A stretch of DNA of 64,000 nucleotides, taken from NCBI RefSeq assembly GCF_000754805.1, contig NZ_KN150731.1, positions 434,001 through 498,000 of the forward strand, in the 5' to 3' direction. Below the pieces are notes generated by a model. It had not been told where the DNA came from. It ran no database searches and saw only the letters and a program-made list of their open reading frames with translations. How positions within the stretch are numbered: position 1 is the first letter of the stretch; every line of letters begins with the position of its first letter. The position numbers were made by a program, and so were the translations under genes. This stretch comes from Yersinia frederiksenii ATCC 33641 (GTDB lineage: Bacteria > Pseudomonadota > Gammaproteobacteria > Enterobacterales > Enterobacteriaceae). Shown piece after piece: positions 9,943-20,493 of the stretch.

Positions 9943-11013
9943 TTAATTATCTCTCAAGCCCCCTTTCGTCATTTCTCTCATTTCCTTAAAGTTACTGGAT
10001 AATTTTTCTCCAAGTCGTTCTATTTTTTCTGTCAAGATTTCCATATCTTTATTCAAAGGTTCTATCTCAATTTCTTTAATCTTATTCATAGTGTTGGTAT
10101 ATGTTTTCTGTAATAAGGTTTGATACTCAGGATCACCGATCGTATACTCATGCTCATTCATTCTTTTCGAGCTAGTTATATCAACAACATCTTCTTTTAA
10201 GTTGGGTGCTGTATACTTCATATCTATTGTATTAGAGGATACAGAAAGTAATTTTGAAAAAAAGTCACATATTTTATCCCACAAACTTCTTAGATCAAAT
10301 ATAGGCCTCAACTCATCACTACAGCCGTGAAATTTAATCTTTAACACATTATCTTTTGTTAATATCTCACCATTAGGCGTAAATTTAACGATCAAATCCA
10401 CTCTAACAAAAGGTTCATCACCCTGATATGTCTCATGTATTTCTTTTATTTCTCCGTCAGAGTTACATTCAGCATACTTATCATATTGTAGGGTATGGTG
10501 CATGATCAGATTATTTTTGACATCAAAATCAAAATTCATGGCACTCACACTTGGGTGCATAGGATAAAATCTCAACTTTTTATCTGCACGTAATTCATTC
10601 AGTTGCTTGTTAACCGCCTTATCAATCATTGGGTTTTCTATCTGTTGAGTAATTATTTCACTTAATTTAGTTAACTTATCCGCTATGGCATCATTTTCTT
10701 TTTGTAGATAACTATTTTTTATCGACATAAAATCTTCAGCGGAAACTGAAGGTTTTTTTATATCTATATTCTCTTGCGTGAATTGAGTAGCACTTAACTT
10801 ATTCGGCGATAGATTATTTTCTCTTAGTGGATAGATATTATTTCTCGATATAAATCTCTCGGCGGAAGTTGGAATTTCTTTTACATCCTGATTAACCTGG
10901 TCGAATTTAATAATTGGAGAAGGAGGTGCCCCCCCTCTATCCATTTCTTTTATGCATTCATGAGCACCTTGATTTATATACGCAGGGAGTAATCTTGTTG
11001 TTATGATGTCCAT
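9943..11013 (-). CDS. Unrecognised 356-residue protein with an internal repeat
   Basis: I do not recognise this protein. It has no signal peptide or clear membrane helix and is AT-rich compared with acnA and cysB on either side, which suggests acquisition. Two related segments near the N-terminus share a pattern: SAERFISRNNIYPLRENN (about residues 50-67) and SAEDFMSIKNSYLQKEN (about 91-107). The C-terminal 60 residues look like a coiled coil (NKDMEILTEKIERLGEKL). A proper ribosome binding site (GGAG) precedes the ATG at 11013, so it is probably expressed. A secreted effector or toxin-like protein is one possibility, without direct support. Confidence 0.7.
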   Translation of the reverse strand: MDIITTRLLPAYINQGAHECIKEMDRGGAPPSPIIKFDQVNQDVKEIPTSAERFISRNNIYPLRENNLSPNKLSATQFTQENIDIKKPSVSAEDFMSIKNSYLQKENDAIADKLTKLSEIITQQIENPMIDKAVNKQLNELRADKKLRFYPMHPSVSAMNFDFDVKNNLIMHHTLQYDKYAECNSDGEIKEIHETYQGDEPFVRVDLIVKFTPNGEILTKDNVLKIKFHGCSDELRPIFDLRSLWDKICDFFSKLLSVSSNTIDMKYTAPNLKEDVVDITSSKRMNEHEYTIGDPEYQTLLQKTYTNTMNKIKEIEIEPLNKDMEILTEKIERLGEKLSSNFKEMREMTKGGLRDN

Positions 11014-11133
11014 TGCTGTTCTCCAATTACCATTGAATATAGCCTCTATTGGTTTAACTCGACTCTACCCAATAGTCATTGACTTCAATATAGATAAAAT
11101 AAGATTAGCTGGCTTTCAATTTTTGACTAAATA

Positions 11134-11161
11134 AATAAAAAAACCACCTAAAACAAGGTGG
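11134..11161 (-). terminator. Terminator of cysB
   Basis: On the minus strand the stem CCACCT / AGGTGG is followed by a run of T residues (A-rich 11134-11143 on the plus strand), 23 bases past the cysB stop. Confidence 0.9.
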
Positions 11162-11184
11162 CTTGAATTATTAGTACAGAAGAA

Positions 11185-12571
<1,387 letters not shown>

Positions 12572-12598
12572 AAAAAAAACCAGCCATTAAGGCTGGTT
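12572..12598 (-). terminator. Terminator of topA
   Basis: The stem AACCAGCC / GGCTGGTT with a five-base loop is followed on the minus strand by a T run (plus-strand A run 12572-12577). Confidence 0.88.
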
Positions 12599-12680
12599 TC
12601 AGTTGCATGACTCGGTGTTTCACTTTGCAGCATAGTGGCAGTTAATCCAGTTAGATACTGCCACATGCTCAATAAGACAC

Positions 12681-15296
12681 TTATTTTTTAGCTTCAACCC
12701 ATTTGCCATCGATATAGAAAGCAGACCAACCGGTGGCTTTGCCATCTTTCTCTGACGAAACATACTGTTGTTTGGTTTTACGGCTAAAGCGCACCAGCGT
12801 TTTATTACCCTCTTTATCCGTCACTGGCGCATCGGCCAGATAACGTAATTTCTCAGGTAAACGATCCTTGAAACGCACCAACTCTTCTACCAATGGCGCA
12901 CGGGTTTCGCGCGATTTAGGGAAGGTATTGGCCGCCAGGAAGACGCCTGCAGCACCATCTCGCAACACAAAATAGGCATCAGACTTTTCACAAGGTAATT
13001 CTGGCAACGGGACCGGATCTTCTTTCGGTGGTGCAACCTCACCACTGCGCAAGATTTTACGGGTATTTTTGCACTCATCATTGGTACAACCCATGTACTT
13101 ACCAAAACGCCCCATTTTCAGGTGCATCTCAGAACCACATTTCTCGCACTCAACAATAGGGCCTTCATACCCTTTGATACGGAATTCGCCCTCTTCTATC
13201 TCATAACCATCACATGCCGGGTTATTACCACAAACATGCAATTTACGTTGGTTATCGATCAGATAGCTGTCCATTGCGGTGCCACATTTCTGACAGCGGC
13301 GGCGGGCGCGTAATGCGTTAGTTTCCGCATCATCCCCTTCCAGGATATTCAGAATTTCAGCATCTGGCACCAGATTAATGGTGGTCTTGCAACGTTCTTT
13401 AGGTGGCAATGCATAACCAGAGCATCCTAAGAAGACGCCAGTGCTGGCAGTACGAATCCCCATTGGACGGCTACAGGTTGGGCAATCAATACTGGTCATG
13501 ACCATCTGATTTGGACGCATGCCGCCCTCTTCAGGATCTTTTTCGGCTTTTTCAAGCTGCTGACTGAATTCGGCGAAGAAACCATCCAGCACCGCTTTCC
13601 ACTCAGCCTGATCGTTGGCTACCTGATCCAAACCACTTTCCATGCGCGCCGTGAAGTCGTAATTCATCAACTCGCGGAAGTTTTCTTCCAGACGGTCGGT
13701 GACGATTTCGCCCATTTTCTCGGCATAGAAACGACGGTTTTCTACTCGTACATAGCCACGATCCTGAATGGTCGAAATAATCGACGCATAGGTGGACGGT
13801 CGGCCAATGCCGCGTTTTTCTAGCTCTTTTACCAGCGATGCTTCACTGTATCGAGCCGGTGGCTTGGTGAAGTGCTGGCTTGGAATAAGCTTTTGTAAAT
13901 CCAAGTTACTACCCACTTCAATCACGGGTAAGGTGCGGTCTTCATCACCTTTGCGCAGTGCGGGCATCACCTTGGTCCAACCATCAAACCGCAAGGTACG
14001 GCCTTTAGCACGCAGTTGGAAATCGCCTGCCTGCACCGTCAGTGTGGTGGAATCATACTTGGCCGGTGTCATCTGACAGGCTACAAACTGACGCCAAATC
14101 AGCTGATACAGCTTCTGGGCATCGGCTTCCATATCTTTTAACTGTTCAGCCAGCACATTCACATCAGAAGGACGAATAGCTTCATGCGCTTCTTGTGAGT
14201 TCTCTTTGCTGCTGTACTGATTTGGCGCGGATGGCAAATATTTATCGCCAAAATTATCGCCAATATAGCCACGCACCATCGTCAGTGCATCCTGACTCAA
14301 ATTGGTGGAGTCAGTACGCATATAGGTAATATGCCCCGCTTCATACAAGCGCTGCGCCATCATCATGGTTTTCTTCACACCAAAACTCAGGCGGGTACTG
14401 GCAGCCTGTTGCAAGGTAGAAGTAATAAATGGTGCACCCGGCTTGCTGCTGGTCGGCTTATCTTCACGATCCAGCACTTTATAGCGGGCATTTTCCAGCA
14501 GTTTAAGCGCGGCGTGAGTTTGCTCGCGATTTACCGGTTTAAATGGCTTGTCGTGGGCATGGGTGACTTCCATTTGAATAGGAACTTCACCCTTTGCCAG
14601 CAAGTCGGCATGCAATTCCCAATACTCTTCAGGAACGAATGCTTTGATGTCGCGCTCGCGCTCAACCACCAAACGCACCGCAACCGACTGTACGCGCCCT
14701 GCTGATAAGCCACGGGCAATCTTTTTCCACAGCAGTGGCGAAACCATATAACCCACTACCCGGTCCATAAAGCGACGGGCTTGCTGGGCATTAACCCGGT
14801 TGATATTCAATTCACCAGGTTGATTAAACGCCTGTTGAATGGCGTTCTTGGTAATTTCGTTAAATACCACACGGCTAAAACGCTTATCGTCACCACCAAT
14901 CACTTCCCGCAAATGCCAGGCAATGGCCTCTCCTTCGCGGTCAAGGTCGGTTGCGAGATAGATGTGGTCGGCGTTTTCAGCTAATGCTTTAAGCTCGGCA
15001 ACCACTTTCTCTTTGCCGGGCAAAATTTCATACTGCGCTTTCCAGCCATGATAAGGATCGACACCCATACGGTTAACTAAGGCAACTTTTTCGTCTTTCT
15101 TGACTTTAGTCTTGGGTTTGTCGGCTTTCTTGGCTTTATCTTCAGTTGAGTTAGCGCTCTTCTTACTGGCTGAGCCACTGGTCGGCAAATCACGAATGTG
15201 ACCGACACTGGACTTAACCACGTAGTCATTCCCTAAGTATTTATTAATAGTTTTGGCTTTTGCCGGGGACTCAACTATTACGAGAGCTTTACCCAT
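12681..15296 (-). CDS. topA: DNA topoisomerase I
   Basis: An 871-residue type IA topoisomerase that relaxes negative supercoils. The N-terminal TOPRIM domain shows [18 protein letters not shown] and the acidic [13 protein letters not shown]. The central domain has [11 protein letters not shown] and the active-site tyrosine in [12 protein letters not shown]. The C-terminal third holds four-cysteine zinc ribbons ([19 protein letters not shown]) and a further nucleic-acid-binding tail. Length is close to E. coli (865). It is divergent from yciN. Confidence 0.98.
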   Translation of the reverse strand: MGKALVIVESPAKAKTINKYLGNDYVVKSSVGHIRDLPTSGSASKKSANSTEDKAKKADKPKTKVKKDEKVALVNRMGVDPYHGWKAQYEILPGKEKVVAELKALAENADHIYLATDLDREGEAIAWHLREVIGGDDKRFSRVVFNEITKNAIQQAFNQPGELNINRVNAQQARRFMDRVVGYMVSPLLWKKIARGLSAGRVQSVAVRLVVERERDIKAFVPEEYWELHADLLAKGEVPIQMEVTHAHDKPFKPVNREQTHAALKLLENARYKVLDREDKPTSSKPGAPFITSTLQQAASTRLSFGVKKTMMMAQRLYEAGHITYMRTDSTNLSQDALTMVRGYIGDNFGDKYLPSAPNQYSSKENSQEAHEAIRPSDVNVLAEQLKDMEADAQKLYQLIWRQFVACQMTPAKYDSTTLTVQAGDFQLRAKGRTLRFDGWTKVMPALRKGDEDRTLPVIEVGSNLDLQKLIPSQHFTKPPARYSEASLVKELEKRGIGRPSTYASIISTIQDRGYVRVENRRFYAEKMGEIVTDRLEENFRELMNYDFTARMESGLDQVANDQAEWKAVLDGFFAEFSQQLEKAEKDPEEGGMRPNQMVMTSIDCPTCSRPMGIRTASTGVFLGCSGYALPPKERCKTTINLVPDAEILNILEGDDAETNALRARRRCQKCGTAMDSYLIDNQRKLHVCGNNPACDGYEIEEGEFRIKGYEGPIVECEKCGSEMHLKMGRFGKYMGCTNDECKNTRKILRSGEVAPPKEDPVPLPELPCEKSDAYFVLRDGAAGVFLAANTFPKSRETRAPLVEELVRFKDRLPEKLRYLADAPVTDKEGNKTLVRFSRKTKQQYVSSEKDGKATGWSAFYIDGKWVEAKK

Positions 15297-15758
15297 AATT
15301 ACCTTTACCTAAATTATTTCTTCTAAAAGAAGGTTTTTATCTTGCCGTACCGCAGCATTCTGTATCTCTTTTTTATATTGCGGTACTTTCTCAGGAGATC
15401 AACCTGTTTTTTTGATCGGAGCTACAAAAGAGTCATGCCAAACAGGCCTGACTACCCTGCAAAATCGTTGCCTATGTTCAGAACAACAGTTGTGAATTCC
15501 GCACCACTTATAGCATCAAGAAAACCGATGGCGTCAACAAAACCTTCCACCTAATAGTATAAAATCCCACACTGTACCTGATAAAAAGCGCCACGCAACC
15601 TAATTAGCTCGTAATCTGAATTTATCCAACTGTGGTGATAAAGCCACCAATGGCTCGAATAAACCTTAGTCGGTTTGCGAACAAATGCTAACCCGCAGTA
15701 CAATAGGTAAGAGAAATTACCTTGTTTTGAGGAAATATGATTGTTGTGAGGAAATATA
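15297..15758. other. Divergent region topA / yciN
   Basis: A 462-base gap with no credible gene. In E. coli topA is driven by several promoters in this position; I could not assign them individually here. Confidence 0.4.
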
Positions 15759-16010
15759 ATGTTCGTAAACACAGCACCTATTGAGCGTAATAAATTGTTG
15801 GCAGAAGCTAATGAGATTATTCGCCAACATGAAGATTATCTGCAAGGTATGCAGGCCACAGAAGTTGAGCAAAAAGGTTCAGTATTAGTATTTCGCGGCG
15901 AATTCTTCCTCGACCCAGAGGGTTTACCAACGGCAAAAACGACTGCGGTATTTAATATGTTTAAACATCTGGCGCACGTTTTGTCTGCTAAATATCATTT
16001 AATCGATTAA
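15759..16010 (+). CDS. yciN: YciN family protein
   Basis: An 83-residue cytoplasmic protein of unknown function that matches E. coli YciN along its length: [16 protein letters not shown], then [20 protein letters not shown] and [15 protein letters not shown]. It lies next to topA as in E. coli. A rho-independent terminator follows. Confidence 0.93.
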   Translation: MFVNTAPIERNKLLAEANEIIRQHEDYLQGMQATEVEQKGSVLVFRGEFFLDPEGLPTAKTTAVFNMFKHLAHVLSAKYHLID

Positions 16011-16066
16011 TAGCAGATTGCTCTACTTTTTATTGCTTCCTGGTTTAGCTATTGAGCAAAAAGTAA

Positions 16067-16090
16067 CAGGGGGCTAAGCCCCCTGCTTTT
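16067..16090 (+). terminator. Terminator between yciN and sohB
   Basis: The stem CAGGGGG / CCCCCTG with a five-base loop is followed by CTTTT. It sits between convergent genes, and the minus strand also has a T-rich tail (TTACTTTTTG), so it may work in both directions. Confidence 0.85.
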
Positions 16091-16117
16091 ATCCTACAAC
16101 ATTGATGTCATATCAGG

Positions 16118-17164
16118 TTATAGCAGTGGTTTTTCACCCCGCTGCCACCAGCGCAATAATAAGCGGTCAACACTTTCTGCCGCGCTACCGGTGAAACGAT
16201 CCATGAGACGTTTACGGCGAGAATAACGAACACCAATGACTTCATGGTTATCCATTTCAGCTATCAGTAAATCATCACTGGTACCAATAGCATCGACCAA
16301 TCCTTTCTCTTTGGCTTGTGTCCCAAACCAATGTTCACCGGTTGCAACAGCATCAATGTCCAAAGAGGGGCGCTGCTGCTGAACGAACTGCTTGAATAAC
16401 AGATGTGTTTCATTCAGATCTTCGCGGAATTTCTCACGCCCTTGTTCAGTATTTTCACCAAATAACGTGAGAGTCCGCTTAAATTCACCCGCAGTATGCA
16501 GCTCTACATCAATATCATTCTTTTTCAGTAAACGATGGAAGTTAGGTATCTGTGCAACCACACCGATAGAACCGATAATCGCAAAAGGCGCGCTTATAAT
16601 GCGGTCAGCCACACAGGCCATCATATACCCCCCGCTGGCAGCCACTTTATCTACCGCCACCGTCAGACGTATGCCCTTATGGCGCAAACGTTCCAACTGG
16701 GAAGCCGCCAGACCATAGCCATGAACCACGCCTCCCGGACTTTCGAGCCGAAGTAACACTTCATCCTGTGCAGTGGCTACCGCGAGTACCGCCGAAATTT
16801 CTTCGCGCAGTGAGGTCACTTCATGTGCATCAATGCTACCTTTAAAATCAATCACATACAGACAGGGCTTCCCTGTCGCCACGGCGCCCGCTTTGGCTCG
16901 CTGTTTTTTGAGTTTTTGATCGGATTTTTGCTGTTTTTTAAATTCTTTGTTCCAGGCTTTTTGTTCAGCATGATTCATGCGCGCCAACCGCATTTCACGC
17001 TGCATTTCCTTATATTGCTCCCCCAGGTCAACCAGATTAAGTTCTCCCCGTTGCCCTTGTTTTCTCATTCCTTGGCTGACAATCAGTAATACTACCGCAC
17101 CAATCGCAACCACAATGGTCACCACCTTCGCGAGAAACAGTCCGTACAGAGAAAATAACTCCAC
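16118..17164 (-). CDS. sohB: Probable inner-membrane protease SohB (S49 family)
   Basis: A 348-residue S49 (signal peptide peptidase A-type) serine protease. An N-terminal membrane anchor (FLAKVVTIVVAIGAVVLLIVS) is followed by a basic linker and the protease domain: RLESPGGVVHGYG, the nucleophile serine in VAASGGYMMACVAD, and the general-base lysine region AGEFKRTLT. E. coli sohB was found as a multicopy suppressor of degP loss; its natural substrates are not defined. The length matches E. coli (349). Confidence 0.95.
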   Translation of the reverse strand: MELFSLYGLFLAKVVTIVVAIGAVVLLIVSQGMRKQGQRGELNLVDLGEQYKEMQREMRLARMNHAEQKAWNKEFKKQQKSDQKLKKQRAKAGAVATGKPCLYVIDFKGSIDAHEVTSLREEISAVLAVATAQDEVLLRLESPGGVVHGYGLAASQLERLRHKGIRLTVAVDKVAASGGYMMACVADRIISAPFAIIGSIGVVAQIPNFHRLLKKNDIDVELHTAGEFKRTLTLFGENTEQGREKFREDLNETHLLFKQFVQQQRPSLDIDAVATGEHWFGTQAKEKGLVDAIGTSDDLLIAEMDNHEVIGVRYSRRKRLMDRFTGSAAESVDRLLLRWWQRGEKPLL

Positions 17165-17335
17165 AAATACCGCCTTTATTCATCTGCTATTAAAGAGATA
17201 CCTGCATTCTAGCGAACCCATAGGCCGCCGTCTTGCGCAAATGAAAAATTGCATTGGTTTCGCTTAAATATAAGAATGTAAGAGATATCGCGGCATGCAA
17301 AAATCAAAACCCTGCCGCCAGAAAGAGGAATAATT

Positions 17336-18097
17336 ATGCATTACCAACCTAAAGATGACCTGCTCGATAATCGTACTATTCTCGTTACGGGAGCAGGCGA
17401 TGGTATCGGTCGCGAAGCGGCGCTGACTTACGCACGTTTTGGTGCGCGTTTGGTTCTGGTGGGCAGAACAGAAAGTAAGCTCGTTGCGGTGCAGCAGCAA
17501 ATTGCCGAAGCCGGTGGCCATCCCGCTTTGGTTATGGTGTTAGACCTCCTGCATGCAACACTGCAAGATTGCCAGCAATTGGCTCAGACTCTCAGCAGTC
17601 AAATATCACATTTAGACGGCGTTTTGCACAATGCCGGCTTATTGGGTGATGTTGTCCCAATGTGCGATCAAAATATCGCAGTCTGGCAAGATGTTATGCA
17701 AGTGAATGTCAATGCAACTTTTATGCTAACTCAAGCACTTTTGCCATTACTGCTTAAATCTCCCAGCGCCTCTTTGGTGTTCACCAGTTCCAGTGTCGGT
17801 CGCCAAGGGCGTGCTGAATGGGGGGCTTACGCAGTATCAAAATTCGCCACTGAAGGTATGATGCAGGTGCTGGCGGAGGAATATAAACACAGTAATCTGC
17901 GAGTTAATTGCATTAATCCCGGCGGGACCCGTACTCAAATGCGGGCGAGTGCTTTCCCAGACGAAAACTCTGACAAGTTAAAAACACCCGCTGATATTAT
18001 GCCACTGTATCTCTACCTAATGGGCGATGATAGCCGGAGAAAGACCGGTATTAGCTTCGATGCACAACCAGGCCGTAAAGCCGGCCCCGCTGAATAA
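17336..18097 (+). CDS. yciK: Short-chain dehydrogenase/reductase YciK
   Basis: A 253-residue SDR-family oxidoreductase. The Rossmann nucleotide-binding motif is TGAGDGIGREAA near residues 19-30, the structural LHNAG motif follows, and the catalytic serine, tyrosine and lysine lie in VFTSSSVGRQGRAEWGAYAVSK split across two stretches. The substrate is not known. It is eleven bases upstream of btuR on the same strand, the same pairing as in E. coli. Confidence 0.94.
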   Translation: MHYQPKDDLLDNRTILVTGAGDGIGREAALTYARFGARLVLVGRTESKLVAVQQQIAEAGGHPALVMVLDLLHATLQDCQQLAQTLSSQISHLDGVLHNAGLLGDVVPMCDQNIAVWQDVMQVNVNATFMLTQALLPLLLKSPSASLVFTSSSVGRQGRAEWGAYAVSKFATEGMMQVLAEEYKHSNLRVNCINPGGTRTQMRASAFPDENSDKLKTPADIMPLYLYLMGDDSRRKTGISFDAQPGRKAGPAE

Positions 18098-18108
18098 AGG
18101 AAAGTTTT

Positions 18109-18699
18109 ATGTCTGAAGAACGCCATCAGCAGCGCCAACAAAAAATAAAAGAAAAAGTTGAATCTCGAGTTGCTGCCGCACAGGAAACTCGCGGTATTTT
18201 GATTGTCTTTACCGGCAATGGTAAAGGCAAAACGACTGCCGCATTTGGGACGGTAACCCGTGCGGTAGGCCATGGTTTGAAAGCCGGGGTTATACAGTTT
18301 ATAAAAGGCGAATGGCCAAATGGTGAAAAAAATCTTCTGCAGCAACATGGGGTTGAATTTCAAGTAATGGCGACCGGGTTTACCTGGAATACGCAGAACA
18401 GAGAAACAGATACCGCTGCCTGTCAGGGGGTTTGGCAACACGCCTTGCGTATGTTAGCTGACCCCACGCTGGACTTAGTGGTATTGGATGAGCTGACATA
18501 TATGGTGGCTTATGACTATCTACCACTGGATGAGGTTGTTAATGCACTAAAACAGCGACCCGCACATCAAACTGTCATTATTACCGGTCGTGGCTGTCAT
18601 CGAGACTTGTTGGAATTAGCCGATACTGTCAGTGAATTGCGCCCAGTCAAACATGCATTTGATGCCGGAGTTAAAGCTCAACAAGGTATTGATTGGTAA
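18109..18699 (+). CDS. btuR: Cob(I)alamin adenosyltransferase BtuR/CobO
   Basis: A 196-residue enzyme that transfers the adenosyl group of ATP to corrinoids, forming coenzyme B12. The P-loop near residues 36-43 is GNGKGKTT, followed by QFIKGEWPNGEKNLL, VVLDELTYMVAYDYL and TGRGCH. It is the second gene of a yciK-btuR unit and is followed by a GC-rich hairpin. Confidence 0.96.
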   Translation: MSEERHQQRQQKIKEKVESRVAAAQETRGILIVFTGNGKGKTTAAFGTVTRAVGHGLKAGVIQFIKGEWPNGEKNLLQQHGVEFQVMATGFTWNTQNRETDTAACQGVWQHALRMLADPTLDLVVLDELTYMVAYDYLPLDEVVNALKQRPAHQTVIITGRGCHRDLLELADTVSELRPVKHAFDAGVKAQQGIDW

Positions 18700-18726
18700 T
18701 TAATAGTACCCCACGATAGAAATAAG

Positions 18727-18760
18727 ATGCCGCGGCACAAAGCCGGCGGCATTTATCTTT
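18727..18760 (+). terminator. Likely terminator after btuR
   Basis: An inverted repeat ATGCCGCGGC / GCCGGCGGCAT (one bulge) with the loop ACAAA is followed by TTATCTTT, 27 bases after the btuR stop. Confidence 0.75.
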
Positions 18761-18793
18761 CAATAACGTCCTAATATCGCTAACAGATAATAC

Positions 18794-19084
18794 CTATTGT
18801 CCCTCACCTGAGAAAAGTACCGGCATATTGGCAGGCGTTAATATTCCCATGGCAGGTGTTAGAGTTCCCATCGCCGGGGTAATCTCACTCGACGGTTGTG
18901 TCTTTTGTTGTGTGCTACCAAAGTAGCAGAGAGTTTTCCACGGCTGTGAAAGAGGGCTACAAGTCTTTTCACAAATATCACCGTAGTGGGAGTGAGGACC
19001 ACTGCAAGCATAAGTCATTGAGGAAAATCCGGTACCAACAACAAATAAGATTGCTGCGCTGGTGGTTAACAAAGATTTTTTCAT
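18794..19084 (-). CDS. Small exported protein with a TPAMG repeat
   Basis: I do not recognise this 96-residue protein. It has a typical signal peptide (MKKSLLTTSAAILFVVGTGF ... TYA) and a mature part with four cysteines (CSGPHSHYGDICEKTCSP and TLCYFG), likely two disulfides in the periplasm. The C-terminal third repeats a short unit three times: TPAMGTL, TPAMGIL, TPANM. A ribosome binding site (AGGAG) precedes the ATG. It lies alone between btuR and rluB. Confidence 0.75.
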   Translation of the reverse strand: MKKSLLTTSAAILFVVGTGFSSMTYACSGPHSHYGDICEKTCSPLSQPWKTLCYFGSTQQKTQPSSEITPAMGTLTPAMGILTPANMPVLFSGEGQ

Positions 19085-19320
19085 GGTAATGCTCCTTAGA
19101 TTTTAAATCTGATGGGGTTATCCCCCAAGAGCACTGTAGCCATTTGGAATATCATAAGGCCAGGGGTATCTGGTGATGGTTTATAGTAGGTTTACACTGT
19201 TAAATCTTTTTTTATAGAAAATTTATTCTTTCAAAAGAAACTAAGTCAGTTTTTTATACTTTCAGCGGAAAAATGAAATATATGAGAAGTGGAAAATAGA
19301 GTGACATTGGGGAATGAATA

Positions 19321-19346
19321 ATGGGAAGAAAGGGATTTCTTCCCAT
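19321..19346 (-). terminator. Terminator of rluB
   Basis: A perfect 11-base stem, ATGGGAAGAAA / TTTCTTCCCAT with a four-base loop, lies nine bases past the rluB stop on the minus strand. The T tail is moderate on both strands. Confidence 0.8.
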
Positions 19347-19354
19347 TTTGGCGA

Positions 19355-20383
19355 TTACCCGCGCTTGTTGGACCCGCGACGCCCAGCCGTTGTTGCTGGT
19401 GCGGCACTACCTACATTTTGACGGGAAGAGCTTTTACGCGCTGAACCTTGGCGACCAGCGACCTGACGGCCAGCCACTTCAGTATGGCGTTTAACTGCAC
19501 GACGGATCTGATTTGCTTTCACCCGGCGTCTGTCTTTCTCCACAGGCAACTTGCTGACTGTTTCAGAATCGAGTTCAACCAGTTCACGCAGATAGTTGGT
19601 CGCGTTCAGATCTAATTCAGTCCAGCCCCCACGTGGCAGGCCTTTTGGCAAATTGATATCGCCATAACGAACACGAATCAGACGACTCACTTGCACCCCA
19701 ACAGCTTCCCATAAACGGCGAACTTCACGGTTACGCCCTTCGGTCAAAGTGACGTTATACCATTGGTTAATCCCTTCACCGCCTTGGAACTTAATGGTGC
19801 GGAATGCCGCAGGACCATCTTCCAATTGCACACCACGGCTCAGTTGTTTGATTTTTTCATCATCAATTTGACCAAATACCCGTACCGCATATTCGCGCTC
19901 AACTTCACGGCTCGGATGCATCAGACGGTTGGCCAATTCACCATCGGTGGTGAACAATAATAAGCCGGAGGTATTAACATCCAAACGACCTACCGCTACC
20001 CAGCGCGAACCACGCAGTTTAGGCAGACGATCAAATACCGTTGGACGACCTTCAGGATCATTACGAGTGCAGAGCTCACCTTCTGGCTTGTAATACGCCA
20101 GAACTCGGCAGACAGCTTCTTCAGATTCTTTAATAGAAAGAAGATGGCCATCCAGACGAATTTTAGTAGCCTGAGTGACTTCAACACGATCACCCAACTT
20201 TGATATTTTACCATCAACGCTGACGCGGCCCTGCTGAATGATTGTTTCGATTTCCCGACGAGAACCATGACCGGCTCGTGCCAAGATTTTCTGTAATTTT
20301 TCACCCACAATTTTATCGCCCTGTGGTTTAGGGCTTTGTGGCTTTGAGTTTGGTAATTGTTGGTCTTCTGACTTCTCGCTCAT
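19355..20383 (-). CDS. rluB: 23S rRNA pseudouridine(2605) synthase
   Basis: A 342-residue RsuA/RluB-family pseudouridine synthase. The N-terminal S4 RNA-binding domain ([19 protein letters not shown]) is followed by the catalytic domain with the active-site aspartate in [17 protein letters not shown]. The C-terminal tail is basic and low in complexity ([16 protein letters not shown]), as in enterobacterial RluB. Its 5' leader contains the 18-bp sequence that is duplicated at the far side of the neighbouring island, so the island is inserted just upstream of this gene. Confidence 0.95.
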   Translation of the reverse strand: MSEKSEDQQLPNSKPQSPKPQGDKIVGEKLQKILARAGHGSRREIETIIQQGRVSVDGKISKLGDRVEVTQATKIRLDGHLLSIKESEEAVCRVLAYYKPEGELCTRNDPEGRPTVFDRLPKLRGSRWVAVGRLDVNTSGLLLFTTDGELANRLMHPSREVEREYAVRVFGQIDDEKIKQLSRGVQLEDGPAAFRTIKFQGGEGINQWYNVTLTEGRNREVRRLWEAVGVQVSRLIRVRYGDINLPKGLPRGGWTELDLNATNYLRELVELDSETVSKLPVEKDRRRVKANQIRRAVKRHTEVAGRQVAGRQGSARKSSSRQNVGSAAPATTAGRRGSNKRG

Positions 20384-20398
20384 TGAGCAACCTCTAAT

Positions 20399-20416
20399 GT
20401 CGCCTTCACAGGCGTC
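20399..20416. repeat. Left attachment-site core (attL) of the island
   Basis: GTCGCCTTCACAGGCGTC, 16 bases before the rluB start. The identical 18-mer is at 34829-34846. It contains a CGCC / GGCG hairpin. Partial similarity continues for about 30 more bases away from rluB (shared AATCAATA then GTTA), in line with a recombined att region. Confidence 0.8.
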
Positions 20417-20493
20417 AGTTTTAACTATAGAATCAATACGTTAGCTTAATGCTTCATTAGATATCAATGAGTTACAACATTAAGGCACACAAT

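Noticed and set aside
15551-15772. 73-codon minus-strand frame upstream of yciN
   Set aside because: It overlaps the yciN start and promoter region and lacks a ribosome binding site or family resemblance.
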